From NCBI GenBank assembly GCA_023376005.1, contig CM042181.1, positions 16,950,660 through 17,014,659 of the forward strand: DNA of 64,000 nt. The letters run 5' to 3'. The DNA comes from Doryteuthis pealeii. Taxonomy: Eukaryota; Mollusca; Cephalopoda; Myopsida; Loliginidae. Below are positions 20,622 to 31,294 of this stretch, in pieces; the first letter of the stretch is position 1; each line of letters begins with the position of its first letter. The position numbers and the translations under genes are program-made. Under the pieces are notes generated by a model that was given only the letters and a program-made list of their open reading frames with translations, ran no database searches and was not told the DNA's origin.

Positions 20622-20751
20622 GGGTTGGTTGGATTTTACGGCATGTCAACCCTTGTTGGGTTATTTTATGCTGAATACATTTTGTTTTCTTCATTCTTGA
20701 CAGTATTCAATTTTTTTTTTTTTTTTTTATAGAAAAAAAAACACTATTTTC
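20622..20751 (-). repeat. SINE-A, 3' part, interrupted by a hAT-like MITE
   Basis: Plus strand GGTTGGTTGGATTTTACGG...TTATTTTATGCTGAA and a poly-T stretch. The CTATTTTC at 20744-20751 is one half of the MITE's target duplication; the SINE resumes at 21289 with TTATTTTCTATTTAACCTAT. Confidence 0.8.
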
Positions 20752-21288
20752 AGTTATTTTCTAGTTGAGTAACATGAGTGACCCAGAAAAAAACAGAACC
20801 CAAATTATTTATTTTCCCATTAAACTAACCCTAAACCCTAACCCTAACCCCCCTCCATAGTTGAGTAACATGATATTACAGGGTGACCCAGAAAAACAGA
20901 ACCCAAATTATTTATTTTCCCATTAAACTAACCCTAAACCCTAACCCCCCCCCTCCGTAGTTGAGTGACATTATATTACAGGGTGACCCAGAAAAAACAA
21001 AACCCAAATTATTTATTTTCCCATTAAATTAGCCCTAAACCCCAATCCTAACCCTAACCCTTGTTGGACTTAAATTTAAAAAAAATTTTTTTTAATTAAA
21101 ATTAAGTTTTATTACAAAATTTGTGGGTTCTGTTTTTTCTGGGTCACCCTGTAATATTATGTTACTCAACTAGGGGTGTAGGGTTAGGGTTTAGGGTTAG
21201 GGTTAGTTTAATGGGAAAATAAATAATTTGGGTTCTGTTTTTTTCTGGGTCACCCTGTAATATCATGTTACTCAACTAGGAAATAACC
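20752..21288. mobile_element. hAT-like MITE with CCCTAA tracts, copy 1
   Basis: Termini AGTTATTTTCTAGTTGAG (left) and the complement of GGTTATTTCCTAGTTGAG (right) are inverted repeats that continue into GGGTGACCCAGAAAAAACAG and AAATTATTTATTTTCCCATT. 8-bp flanks CTATTTTC (20744) and TTATTTTC (21289) differ at one base. Three forward units of about 100 bp, each ending in CCCTAA tracts, lie left of an AT-rich centre and one inverted unit lies right. No transposase. The 8-bp duplication points to the hAT superfamily (inference). Confidence 0.8.
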
Positions 21289-21330
21289 TTATTTTCTATT
21301 TAACCTATAGATGAGACCCTAACAAGATTA
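21289..21330 (-). repeat. SINE-A, continuation after the MITE
   Basis: TTCTATTTAACCTATAGATG then AGACCCTAACAAG match the SINE-A middle section. Confidence 0.7.
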
Positions 21331-21371
21331 TTTTATGACAAAGACATTTTGTTTTATTCATTTTTGTTCAA

Positions 21372-21629
21372 TTCTGTAAATCCTCGACTATAATCCGCGC
21401 TTTTTTCACAAAATATAATGGTCAAAATCCCAAGTGTGTACTATATACGAGGTTAAAAATGAAAAATATTTTTTAAGCAATGTCTGAGTCTCTATTTGTT
21501 GTCTGGCAATGTTTATTCAGACACATTTTTTTTCAGCGGTACAGCCCCCTAAAAATCCCCCTACAGCCCCCTAAAAATCCCCTGCGTATTATACTCAAGG
21601 GCGGACTATACTCGAGGATTTATGGTATT
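21372..21629. repeat. Inverted-repeat element, TCCTCGACTATAATCCGC ends
   Basis: Left end TGTAAATCCTCGACTATAAT-CCGC; right end GCGGACTATACTCGAGGATT-TATGG is its diverged complement. About 255 bp with CCTAAAAATCCCC direct repeats inside. A short non-autonomous DNA element is likely. Confidence 0.6.
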
Positions 21630-21649
21630 TAATTTTTTTTTTTTAAACA

Positions 21650-22383
21650 CTTATTGGACCATATGACCTTAAGGCACCCCTTTTTAATCTCGATTAAGAA
21701 AGGACATGTGTTACATAATTATTAGATCCCTAATACTTATATAAGGTAGTATAGAAACATAATGGCGATTAGTGCAGCTGATGGCCTTGAGAGTGAGTGA
21801 CGGGGCTTCACTTCACTCTCACCTTGCCTTCCGGGGATAAATTGTGAGAACCGGAAGGCATAGAAGACACTGTCTTCCGGTTTAAGGATAGTAAGAAAGT
21901 CTCAGTCAGTTAGAAGGTAGGAGCCGAGCCCGATAGGATGTAAGTCTCACCTGCGCAGATGTCTGGTTTGGGGATTTAAAAATAAAGGAAGATCAAAGTA
22001 AATCGAAGTCTTGTGTTTATTATCTAAAAAACTAACAATGACACAGGGCTTCTGATAAAGAGAAATCTCTGACGGAAAACCAGACCGAAATCCCCAAGTC
22101 AACTCCAGACGCTAGACCAGACCAAGTCAAGATGTTAGAAGATATACTAAAGACGATCAGAATAGCAAAGCCGGCCAGAAGAAAATACGACCAGAAGTAA
22201 GAAAGGGTATACAACACATGTTTTTCATTTACACCATCAATATCCGGTTGTTTGTTAGGGGTTAGTTTTATAATTTTTTTTTTTTTCAAATCTAAAAATC
22301 ATCTGTTAAAACAACCAGATATTGACGGTGTAAATGAAAAATATGTCCTTTCTTAATCGAGATCAAAAAAGGGGTGCCTTATT
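21650..22383. mobile_element. hAT-like MITE (59.2-kb family) split by a solo LTR
   Basis: Left arm GGACCATATGACCTTAAGGC...GATTAAGAAAGGACATG (to 21708); right side from 22217 ends AAAAGGGGTGCCTTA. The two arms pair through CATTTACACC-ATCAATATC and its complement. The intact relative is at 59164-59406. Confidence 0.7.
21709..22216 (+). mobile_element. Solo L1-LTR with 4-bp target duplication
   Basis: Starts TGTTACATAATTATTAG and ends GTATACAACA (TG...CA termini), 508 bp, flanked by CATG at 21705-21708 and 22217-22220. Contains AATAAA (about 21981) followed by AAATCGAAGTCTTGTGTT, a plausible polyadenylation/R region. No second LTR or internal genes, so it is a solo LTR or a short LTR-like element. 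Other copies lie at 1.7-2.05 and 2.4-2.9 kb. Confidence 0.75.
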
Positions 22384-22594
22384 GTTGTACCGGCCGTTCC
22401 TACAGTGGAGAATATACACCGGTTCTCACTATAAATAGTGAGACACCGAGTGAAAAGGTTGTACTGTTACCGTTAACGGCAAGCTAGCCGTTCCTGTACC
22501 ATTATTGTAAATACACTTGTCTTATTTTACCCTATCTCGACTTGACTTCTTTTTTACTGTTGGATTAACATCACAACACTTATGGTCCCACTTA
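22384..22594. other. Unassigned sequence
   Basis: Contains ACCGGCCGTTCC and CTATAAATAGTGAGAC. Possibly another LTR or promoter remnant, but nothing decisive. Confidence 0.35.
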
Positions 22595-22880
22595 TTTTTC
22601 TATTTAACCTATAGATGGGACCCTAACAGACATTTTGTTTTATTCATTTTTTGTTGGGTATACAATTCTCTTTTCTTTCTTTTTTCAAACTATTTTTTTT
22701 TTAAACACATTTTTTGTATACCCATAGATGGGACCCTAACAGGTACTACCACTCTGAGTCAGAGTGAACTTGGAGTAATGGTGATGAGAGTTCCAGAATT
22801 GGAACCTCAACACTAAATGCAGTTTAACATCATACCCAGGACATTAAGACCCTCAGCCACCGCCTTCTAGTTCTTGGGAC
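22595..22880 (-). repeat. SINE-A, two overlapping middles plus tRNA-like head
   Basis: CCTATAGATGGGACCCTAAC (22609) and CCCATAGATGGGACCCTAAC (22722) occur twice. The head on the minus strand has CTGAGGGTCTTAATGTCC and box B GAGGTTCCAATTCTGG. Confidence 0.75.
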
Positions 22881-22917
22881 ATTCATACAGGCGTGACGTG
22901 AGAAGCCAATTGTTTTT

Positions 22918-23236
22918 AAAAAATTGAGTACCCATCAAGAATGAATAAAACAAAACATCTTTAGCATAAAATAACCCAACAATGGTTGACATGCCGTAAA
23001 ATCCAACCAATCACCAAGAATGAATAAAACAAAATGTCTTTGGCATAAAATAACCCAACAAGGGTTGACATGCCGTAAAATCCAACCAACCACCAAGAAT
23101 GAATAAAACAAAACATCTTTGGCATAAAATAACCCAACAAGGGTTGATATGCCATAAAATCCAACCAACCACCAAGAATGAATAAAACAAAATGTCTTTG
23201 GCATAAAATAACCCAACAACGGTTGACATGCCGTAA
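22918..23236 (+). repeat. SINE-A 3' tail as a 79-bp tandem array, four copies
   Basis: Unit contains AAGAATGAATAAAACAAAA, GGCATAAAATAACCCAACAA and GACATGCCGTAAAATCCAAC. Junctions are CAACCAACCACCAAG. The array begins with ATTGAGTACCCATCAAG, the normal SINE-A order, then only the last 79 bp is repeated. Overlapping hydrophobic open frames are by-products. Confidence 0.85.
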
Positions 23237-23700
23237 AATTAAACCTAAGGAAAATGGTCGTCTGCACTATTCCTGTTACTGCCAATTCCTTAGAGAGAAG
23301 AAAAAGGAATAAAAAAAAAGGACATTCTTTAAGAGACACCCCTCCCCCCCCAAAAAAAAAAGTGAGGGCAGTGAAAGGGACCGAAGTGTGGGGGGGGGTA
23401 GAAGAAAAAAGAAAAAATGGAAGGCGAAAAAAAAAAAAAATTTAAGCCATGATGTTTTGAATTTATTTCTCCAATAGAAATAAAAAAAATTCTCTTTTGT
23501 CTATTATGTTTCATGGTTAGATCTGTGTTTAAATAATAAAAAAATTAAAAGACCTTCCATTCTGTTATTGAACCGGTAGCAGCAGACAATATGGTTTATT
23601 CTGCACTCAACTCAGTACACAGCTTTCTTCTCTCAAGTGTGTGTATATGGGGGGCGGGGAGAATTACACTAGCCAACTTACATTCACTTACATTGTGTGT
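23237..23700. other. Purine-rich low complexity and unassigned DNA
   Basis: G/A-rich run 23290-23445 with C8 and G9 tracts. Nothing coding. Confidence 0.5.
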
Positions 23701-23701
23701 A

Positions 23702-23751
<50 letters not shown>

Positions 23752-23895
23752 CATCCACAGACACGTGTTTCGACTTATCAAGTCTCTTACTACTTAAGTT
23801 ATTACTTATCGATTTAGACAAAGTTTGACTTTAAATAATAGATTTAATTAATTTAAATTCGCTTTTAAACTCGTTAAACTGATTTTTTTGCCAGT

Positions 23896-23934
<39 letters not shown>

Positions 23935-24290
23935 CATCCACAGACACGTGTTTCAACTTATCAAGTCTCTTCAGTGTGGCTAAACATTTGTAAGCTACCT
24001 ACAGCCGGGGTTGAAATCCGATCGGTTCAGTGTCAGTCATACACCTTAACAACCAGGCTGTCATCACCTACAGAATGCAAAGGGAATTTTAACTGTTTTA
24101 ATGCACACATCACTTTGTAAAGGATGTCATAGAGTGCTCCATCCCTTATATAGGAGAGCGTTGCATTTACGCTTTTAGATGGCGGTCATTAGCGAAATCC
24201 CCCCCCCCAGTGCTCAACCGTAAGGGGATGGGGAGCATATATATAGTCATCCAGACACGTATTTCGACTTGTGTATGTATGTGTGTGTGT
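23701..24290. repeat. (TA)n plus GATAAGTCGAAACACGTGTC blocks
   Basis: The minus strand of 23751-23785 and 23933-23966 reads AGACTTGATAAGTCGAAACA then CGTGTCTGTGGATGCC, each time abutting (TA)n; a third, diverged, lies at 24247-24275. The arrangement TTGATAA-GTC-GAAAC resembles a decayed HH core. Intervening DNA (23970-24240) has no gene. Confidence 0.5.
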
Positions 24291-24700
<410 letters not shown>

Positions 24701-24704
24701 TTCA

Positions 24705-24854
24705 TATAAAGGCAATTTTTCAACAACATTCTCTGAAGATGAAGTTCCTTCGAAATTGATTAGACACTGAACATTTTTTTTTTATTATAGGCATTGTAAT
24801 TGCCTTAATATAAATAAATAATATACTTAACAATGCTTCAAGCAAATTATTAAA

Positions 24855-24865
<11 letters not shown>
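24705..24865 (+). mobile_element. HH element, single-arm copy of the 7.1-kb family
   Basis: CTGAAGA (24733-24739), T, GAAG, TTC, CTTC, GAAA (24752-24755). The same stem at 7.3 kb is AAAG/CTTT, so the pair has changed together. Flanked by AAGGCAATTT and GGCATTGTAATTGCC; continues to AACAATGCTTCAAGCAAATT as at 7.1 kb in reverse. Confidence 0.6.
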
Positions 24866-24896
<31 letters not shown>

Positions 24897-24984
24897 TTAT
24901 ATATATAATCCAAAGATCGGGTAAAGAAATTCTTATAACGTAAAAAATGTGGGTTTTTTTTTTAAATTAAGTTTGAAAAAAAAA

Positions 24985-25075
24985 AAATTGAATACCCAAC
25001 AAGAATGAACAAAACATGTTGTTGGCATAAAATAACCCAACAAGGGTTGACATGCCATAAAAACCAACCAACCAT
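24985..25075 (+). repeat. SINE-A 3' tail
   Basis: TTGAATACCCAACAAGAATG and ACCCAACAAGGGTTGACATG end in ACCAACCAACC. Confidence 0.8.
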
Positions 25076-25270
25076 GTGGGAGAATGGGCATTTTGCCTGT
25101 TTTGAAAGAATATTCAGATCCGTTAAAGTAAAAATCATTTTAATTCCATATTTCTAAGAGCCAAGAAAGAATACACCTCCACATATCACAGAATTTAAAT
25201 CAAAATATTGAAAATTTATTTATTTAAAAAGAAAAACGAATTAATCCTGAAATCAATGTGTAAAATAAAA

Positions 25271-25520
25271 GGTAATTTATGAGGAAGTGCGCCCCGGTCT
25301 CCTGACTCAAAAATTGCTACCCGGTGATTATCAAAATAACGACCCAGCTCAGTCTATTCAAAACTATCCATCTTCATATCTATCTATCTATCTCAATTTG
25401 AAGAGATAATTTATAAGGAAGTGCATCCCGGTCTCCTGCCTCAAAAATTGCTACCCGTTGACTATTAAAATAATGACCCAGCTCAGTCTATTCAAAACTA
25501 TCCATCTTCATATCTATCTC
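25271..25520 (+). repeat. Direct duplication, about 135 bp, two copies
   Basis: CCGGTCTCCTG, TCAAAAATTGCTACCCG and GACCCAGCTCAGTCTATTCA recur at 25293/25427, 25307/25441 and 25340/25474, each followed by a TATC run. Diverged relatives lie at 50640-50740 (plus) and about 61270-61330 (minus). Confidence 0.75.
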
Positions 25521-25669
25521 AATTTGTTCATATTTATCTATATTACTTTAAATACTAAGATTTTTTTTTGATTTTTTTATTCAGGTTTATTTAATGTCTT
25601 GTTTTTAGTTTAAATAAACATGAATTACGACAAATACATTTACTTGTCGAAAATATCTATCTATCTATC

Positions 25670-26255
25670 TTGTTGGCGGGGGCCGTTATCGAACTAGGAA
25701 CCTTGTCGTTTCTAGCCGAGGGAGTCTATCTCCTTTTCACTAGCACTAGACCAAGGATTTTTTTTTTTTTGCATCTGAGGTGGAGTGCCACATCTACCAT
25801 CATCTCCTTACTTTACCGCACAGAACCCTATGCTACTCATATGCTGAGTTGGCGGGGGCCAGTATCGAACTAGGAACCTTGTCGTTTCTAGCCGAGGGAG
25901 TCTATCTCCTTTTCACTAGCACTAGACCAAGGATTTTTTTTTTGCATCTGAGGTGGAGTGCCACATCTACCATCATCTCCTTACTTTACCGCACAGAACC
26001 CTATGCTACTCATATGCTGAGTTGGCGGGGGCCAGTATCGAACTAGGAAACTTGTCGTTTCTAGCCGAGGGAGTCTATCTCCTTTTCACTAGCACTAGAC
26101 CAAGGATTTTTTTTTTTTTGTCTGAGGTGGAGTGCCACATCTACCATCATCTCCTTACTTTACCGCACAGATCCCTATGCTACTCATATGCTGAGTTGGC
26201 GGGGGCCAGTATCGAACTAGGAACCTTGTCGTTTCTAGCCGAACGCTCTACTGCA
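25670..26255 (-). repeat. SINE-D tandem array, 174-bp unit, three units plus a partial
   Basis: GTTGGCGGGGGCC starts at about 25672, 25848, 26021 and 26195. Units share GTATCGAACTAGGAACCTTG (box B on the minus strand), TCCTTTTCACTAGCACTAGA and ACCATCATCTCCTTACTTTA. The last unit regains CTAGCCGAACGCTCTACT, the tRNA-side end. Units are over 95% alike by eye. Confidence 0.85.
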
Positions 26256-26308
26256 GAGATTCTATTTCATATGAAGTCAACAAAACAAAATAGTGAGAAA
26301 ATAAAATG

Positions 26309-26966
26309 GGTAATCCTTAACTTTTTCCTCATAAATTCCTACCAAAAAATTAACTGAACCCTCATTTTATGTCCGTGTTTTTGCAATGTTTTATTTTTCT
26401 TGCACCCGTTATTTTACAATACTAAATATATTTTCTTTATCTATATTAATATTCACTTCAATGTGCATATTCTAAAAGTTTTTATTTTGTGAGAATGTTT
26501 AGTTTTAAAGTGGGGGCTCGTTTTACAATTTAGGCATAAATTGGATCCTCCTTTTATGACCGTAATTTTGTTTTTTCGTCGACGATGATTAAAATCTGAC
26601 GTTTTTATTTTAGGGTAGCAAAGCCGAAAAGAAAAGAAATAACAACAACAAAAAGTAATATTCAACTTTTTACTCGTAAATTCCTACCATAAAATTAGGC
26701 TTGGGCATTTTATGGTAAGAATTTACGAGTAAAAAGTTGAAGTGTAAAAACGAACCCCCACTTTAAAACTAACCATTCTCACAAAATAAACACTTTTAGA
26801 ATATACACATTGAAGTGAATATTAAAATAAACAAAGGAAATATATTTAGTATTGTAAAATAACGGGTGCAAGAAAAATAAAACATTTATTGCAAAAACAC
26901 GGGCATAAAATGAGGGTTCAATTTATTTTATGGTAGGAATTTACGAGGAAAAAGTTAAGGATTATC
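26309..26966. mobile_element. hAT-like MITE, 658 bp, perfect 8-bp target duplication
   Basis: Flanked by ATAAAATG at 26301-26308 and 26967-26974. Termini GGTAATCCTTAACTTTTTCC and complement of GATAATCCTTAACTTTTTCC. Arms of about 220 bp pair (ACGGGTGCAAGAAAAATAAA etc.). The centre holds a second inner palindrome around 26665-26745 (TTTTTACTCGTAAATTCC). No transposase frame. Confidence 0.8.
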
Positions 26967-26974
26967 ATAAAATG

Positions 26975-27590
26975 TAGTTGCCAGGTTCGTTTTAATGTTA
27001 ATGTCTTTTTTTTTAAACAAAATAACCTATTATAAAATTAAGTCATTAATGAATTAAGTGCTAAAAATTTCATTCAGGTTTGACAATTCTTTAATTTTTG
27101 GTAATTGTTTTAAAATTTTTAAAAAAATCTATCATTCTATTTTGTTGATGGTAATGAAGGACTATTTCCTCGTAATTCCTTGTTGATAACAGTATAGCTG
27201 GTTCCCAAACGACATAAGATCCAAAATTACCAAAATATATTCCGTAATTCACAATTTCAATATTACAAATAAAACAAACATGTAACTTCTTTTTTTTAAT
27301 TAATTTTAATTTTACGTTGGGCATTTAAGCGACGCAAAACCATTTGGAATGTTTCGTTTTTAAAATTGAGTGAAATAAAATGGGACAAATAAGAAATCTG
27401 TGATTAAGCAACATCAGATAATCTGGATTTACATTTTTTGCATTGCATCTTGGTCTCATTTTTAACCAGAGGGTGTTGCAGGATGATAACGGACAGAAGA
27501 TTAAGGAACAACCATATTCAGTGATGCTGATGGCTTTTTGATTTAGTGCGTCCTGGGATGCACATATTTGCTTTGAATGAGTCCCCAGAA
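26975..27590. other. AT-rich sequence, no gene recognised
   Basis: Two minus-strand frames (27091-27324, 27325-27606) have no recognisable motif and biased composition; I do not call them genes. Confidence 0.45.
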
Positions 27591-27790
27591 AATTTATGGG
27601 TTCCAACTAAAGTCATCTAATTCCTATCTTGTAACCTATCCTGTGTAATTCATTTCTAAGAAACTATTAAAATCTATTCACAGTTAGCTTGAAATGGTGA
27701 GGGAAGAAAAAAGAAAAACACTGGGATGCATAGATATGATTTTAATGTGTCCTTTTTAGATTTTTGTGCGTCAGGGTGCAGGACATTTAC
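27591..27790 (+). repeat. Interspersed repeat shared with 10735-10965
   Basis: Common blocks: CCAACTAAAGT, CTTGTAACCTAT, TAGCTTGAAATGGTGAG, AAAAACACTGGGATGCAT and GATTTTTGTGCGT. Confidence 0.65.
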
Positions 27791-28164
27791 CTATCATCAT
27801 CTCTGCATATTAATATATAGATCATACTGCGATATATCCGCAGGTCTGGCTAGTGTTTTATTGAATGCAAGCTATTCAAATTTGGGATCGTCTTTTCCTC
27901 TAAGCTTGTCAAAAAAAAAAAAAAATCACCTGATACTTTTTAATATTAAGCGACAACATTTGGGGGTGGGGGGGATTTAACGATCATGTTGATAATTTAT
28001 TCTGCTGCATTGGCCTGGATATCACGACTCGATGAAATTGCCAATAAAAACTAATCAAAAGTCGAACGTACAGGTAATATTGTGTGACAAAAGAACACGC
28101 CTGTAAGTTTAAAGAATCAGACAGAACAGGGCAAAGTGGACGATTCATTTAGTTTTATTTCTCT
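27791..28164. other. Unassigned sequence
   Basis: Nothing recognised. Confidence 0.4.
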
Positions 28165-28252
28165 GATTTTTTTAGATGAGGCTTGATAATTTGGATTATT
28201 TGGATTATTTGGATTATTCAGACTATTGCCCTCATCTTTATTGCTATCTACA
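28165..28252 (-). repeat. Tail of the 12.7/58.4-kb HH family
   Basis: The minus strand reads AGCAATAAAGATGAGGGCAA, then AATAATCCAAATAATCC repeats and CAAGCCTCATCT, as at 12.7 kb. The CTGANGA core is cut off by the LINE insertion at 28253. Confidence 0.6.
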
Positions 28253-29262
28253 TTATTTAATAATAATGAAATTTATTGTGTACAGTGCTCAGGTGCACCA
28301 CAACTCATCAAAGTCTCATGTCTAGTACATAGAATAATGTATTAGTGTCAGGAACATGAATAGCATACAGTAGTAATATACATGTATGTGTACAGTGCTC
28401 ATGTGCACCACAACTCATCAAAGTCTCATGTCAAGTACACAGAATAATGTATTAGTGTCAGGAACATGAATAGCATACAGTAATAATATACATGTATGTG
28501 TACAGTGCTCAGGTGCACCACAACTCAGCAAAGTCTCATGTCAAGTACATAGAATAATGTTTTAGTGTCAGGAACATGAATAGCATACAGTAATAATATA
28601 CAGGTATGTGTACAGTGCTCAGGTGCACCACAACTCAGCAAAGTCTCATGTCTAGTACATAGAATAATGTTTTAGTGTCAGGAACATGAATAGCATACAG
28701 TAATAATATACAGGTATGTGTACAGTGCTCAGGTGCACCACAACTCAGCAAGTCTCATGTCAAGTACACAGAATAATGTATTAGTGTCAGGAACATGAAT
28801 AGCATACAGTAATAATATACAGGTATGTGTACAGTGCTCAGGTGCACCACAACTCAGCAAAGTCTCATGTCAAGTACACAGAATAATGTATTAGTGTCTG
28901 GAACATAAACAGTTTACAGTAGTAATATGCATGTATGTGTGCGCGTGTGTGCATATGTATGTGGAGAGTGGCATCAGGTATAGTGTCGGCGGACTACAGG
29001 AAGCATGTAGGCTTTGAAAGACTCAGTGCTTCGGCAGCCTACAACAGACGCGAGCAGTTTATTCCATGTCTCTGCAACTCTGAGCGTGAAAAAATGTTTC
29101 CGAAAGTCATGTGAGCAGTGCTGTTTTCTGACTTTGTAGGCATGCCCACGTGTGTTGGAAAGATGGAGATCAAAAAGGTGCTCAAGGTTGCTGTTGTTAA
29201 GATGATTAATGACCTTATGAGCGTTTACCAGGTCAGTTGCCAGACGCCGAAGTTTCAGCGAA
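28253..29262 (-). pseudogene. LINE 3' fragment, copy 3, with expanded tail
   Basis: Coding part (29262 down to about 28985) encodes the same post-RT region as copies 1 and 2; the frame is open but starts mid-domain. The 3' UTR has 110-bp units anchored by TACAGTGCTCAGGTGCACC at 28281, 28391, 28501, 28611, 28721 and 28830. The tail is AATAATGAAATTTATTGTGT on the plus strand. Inserted in an HH family tail. Confidence 0.85.
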
Positions 29263-29329
29263 TTATATTTATATTAATAATATATATATTCTATGATTTT
29301 TTTAATAATATTTTTATTATAAAAAAGTA

Positions 29330-29430
29330 ATATATATTTTACTTTGTCGTTAATTGTTTTATTTTCAAAGTTTCACCCGGACATGGATATATATGCACCA
29401 ACTCCTCGTTATATATGTATAGATAGATTT
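29330..29430 (+). repeat. Interspersed repeat shared with 58240-58325
   Basis: TTAATTGTTTTATTTTCA, AGTTTCACCCGGACAT and TTATATATGTATAGA occur at both sites. Confidence 0.55.
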
Positions 29431-29439
29431 TTTGGTTTT

Positions 29440-30035
29440 AGTTTGTTTTGTTTTACGGCATATCAACCTCAGTGGGTTATTTAATGCTGATAAAGTTTTG
29501 AAATAAATCAATTCTTAATGGATAATACAATTTTTTTATGAATACATTTTTCTATTTAACCAATAGATGGGACCCTAACAGGTACTACCACTCCAGGTCA
29601 GAGTGGACCAGGGAGCAATGGTGATGAAGGGGTGCTCCACATTCCCCAAACCTCCAAAACTGGTACCTCACCATCAGATAGAGTTTAACATCATTCCCAG
29701 GACATGTAGACCCTCAGCCACCACCTTCTAGCACCCATATGATAAAAAGGGCTTGGGGCTTGCCATAAGGGCAATAGGGTTGGGAAAATCATATAGGTGT
29801 TAGGGCTTGACATGACCAGCCGATTGACCGGAGGGGGCCTCTCCGACCGCCCGTCTAGCCCAAGATAGGGCCAAAGTGGAGTATTGCATGTCATCAACTG
29901 CTCATCCACCTGGGTTCTATCCTTAAGCATCACGGTCGCCACCCACGGCCAACAGGTGGCTCCATTGGGGGAGTCTTACCCCTCTGCAGAGGTGCAGTCG
30001 GTGCATTCTAACGCCCCACCGACAGGGCGGTCATT
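29440..30035 (-). repeat. SINE-A, longest copy (about 590 bp)
   Basis: In plus order: 3' tail TTTTGTTTTACGGCATATC; middle GGGACCCTAACAGGTACTAC; head AACTGGTACCTCACCATCAG; CCTCAGCCACCACCTTCTAG; then a 5' extension with GGGCTTGACATGACCAGCC, CGTCTAGCCCAAGATAGGG and TCTGCAGAGGTGCAGTCGG. The extension recurs at 33.66-33.95 kb and partly at 1.5 and 61.1 kb, so the true element is longer than the tRNA-headed part. Confidence 0.75.
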
Positions 30036-30380
30036 ATTTTTCTTCTCAAGTGGCTGGATCAACGTAAGGTCTTTTTTCATGATGGGATGTTAATGGGGCA
30101 TCCTGTGAGGATCCATCTCATGATTCAACAATAATGGATCTGCGAAACTACTTTTTTTAATCCCCCGCCTCTACTTAGGTGATGCCAGATAGCCTCTTCT
30201 AGTCCGAAATAAATGAAAATATAAATGATATTAATTACGAAAGAAAAAATTCTATCTAAATTTGAAACGGACTCTTCTAGCACCCCCAGGGTGTGCGGAC
30301 ACCCCTGGACGGAAACCCGTTATAGAGGCAACTAATTTACATTTTCTACTTCTGTCGAATTATTAGTCACACAGAATCTT
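30036..30380. other. Unassigned sequence
   Basis: Nothing recognised. Confidence 0.4.
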
Positions 30381-30391
30381 ATATACAATAG

Positions 30392-30624
30392 AGTTCAAAT
30401 CCTGGACGTGGTAATTGCATTTCACTTAGCGCTAATATCCTTGGGAAAGGTATGAATCCTACTCTCCCTCCAGCTATGGGTAAATAGTAGAGCAGACTGG
30501 GCTCTTTAACCTTGGTTAGGCAACCGGTCTAGGAGAAGGAAAACTCTGAATTCAAACCTGTTGAACTCCGCTTAAGAAATTGACCTTGTATCGCATCCTG
30601 CTCGTGCGGAGGAGTTGGTAAATA

Positions 30625-30652
<28 letters not shown>
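30392..30652 (+). mobile_element. SINE-B, 5'-truncated, with target duplication
   Basis: Begins inside box B (GTTCAAATCCTGGACGTGG) and ends CTCGTGCGGAGGAGTTGG plus (TA)n. Flanks ATATACAATAGA occur just before the SINE (30381) and just after the (TA)n (30653). 5' truncation with a target duplication is normal for retroposed SINEs. Confidence 0.8.
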
Positions 30653-30661
<9 letters not shown>

Positions 30662-30663
30662 AG

Positions 30664-31109
30664 AACAATATTAGCCAACTTGGCTTTGGGTTGGTTTTTT
30701 TTATTTGGTGGTGGGGGGGGTCTCAAACAATTAACAAAAAGAAACGAAATATCAATAAGACAATAAGAAAAAAAAAGGGGGCGGGGAGAAGAAAAAGAAG
30801 GAATAGAAATTTTGTGCAAACAATTTCTCGAGAGTGAACGGTTTTGTTGCTATTGTGTAAAAACAATTTACGAAAAAAAAAAAATAACAAAAAAAAAATT
30901 TTTTTTTAAATAAAATAAAATAACAAAAATAAAAAATAACAAAAAAAATTTAAAAAACTAACAAAAAAAAAAACTAACAAAAAAAAACATTCTTTAATGT
31001 CATTCTCCTGGGTCACAAGAAATGTTCAAAATTTTCTGCCTATTTCTCCGTACATATTGTCGTCATCTGCTTCTCTTTCATTTCTTATAAAACAAATATG
31101 ACTCGGCTC
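30664..31109. other. Low-complexity A-rich sequence
   Basis: A-rich with AACAAAA and AATAAA-type runs; no gene. Confidence 0.5.
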
Positions 31110-31294
31110 GGCAAAGTCTTAGAAAGAGAAACGGTTAAGTCTATAGAGTAATACCACAAAGCGCCAAATGTGTATGTTGGGGTGGGGGGGTGTTTAACAT
31201 TCAAAGGTTGAATAAGCAAACTCTTTAAATACGATGATGAATTGCATCTGTGCAACACAAGACGTTTAATCGTTATTATAAAACAGGACAACAA
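31110..31294. repeat. Segmental repeat J, copy 1
   Basis: GTTAAGTCTATAGAGTAA, ACCACAAAGCG, TTCAAAGGTTGAATAAGC and CGTTATTATAAAACAGGACA recur in the same order at 33990, 36105, 37200 and 37470, each followed by a SINE-A tail or related sequence. Confidence 0.65.

Noticed and set aside
20820..21190. Interstitial telomere repeat
   Set aside because: CCCTAA runs are only two to four hexamers, lie inside each MITE subunit and appear in both orientations.
22935..23339. 134-codon frame with repeated hydrophobic segments on the minus strand
   Set aside because: It is the 79-bp SINE-A tail array read through; the same peptide pieces appear wherever SINE-A occurs.
27091..27606. Two minus-strand ORFs of 77 and 93 codons
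   Set aside because: Composition follows the AT-rich DNA and no motif was recognised; one overlaps an interspersed repeat.
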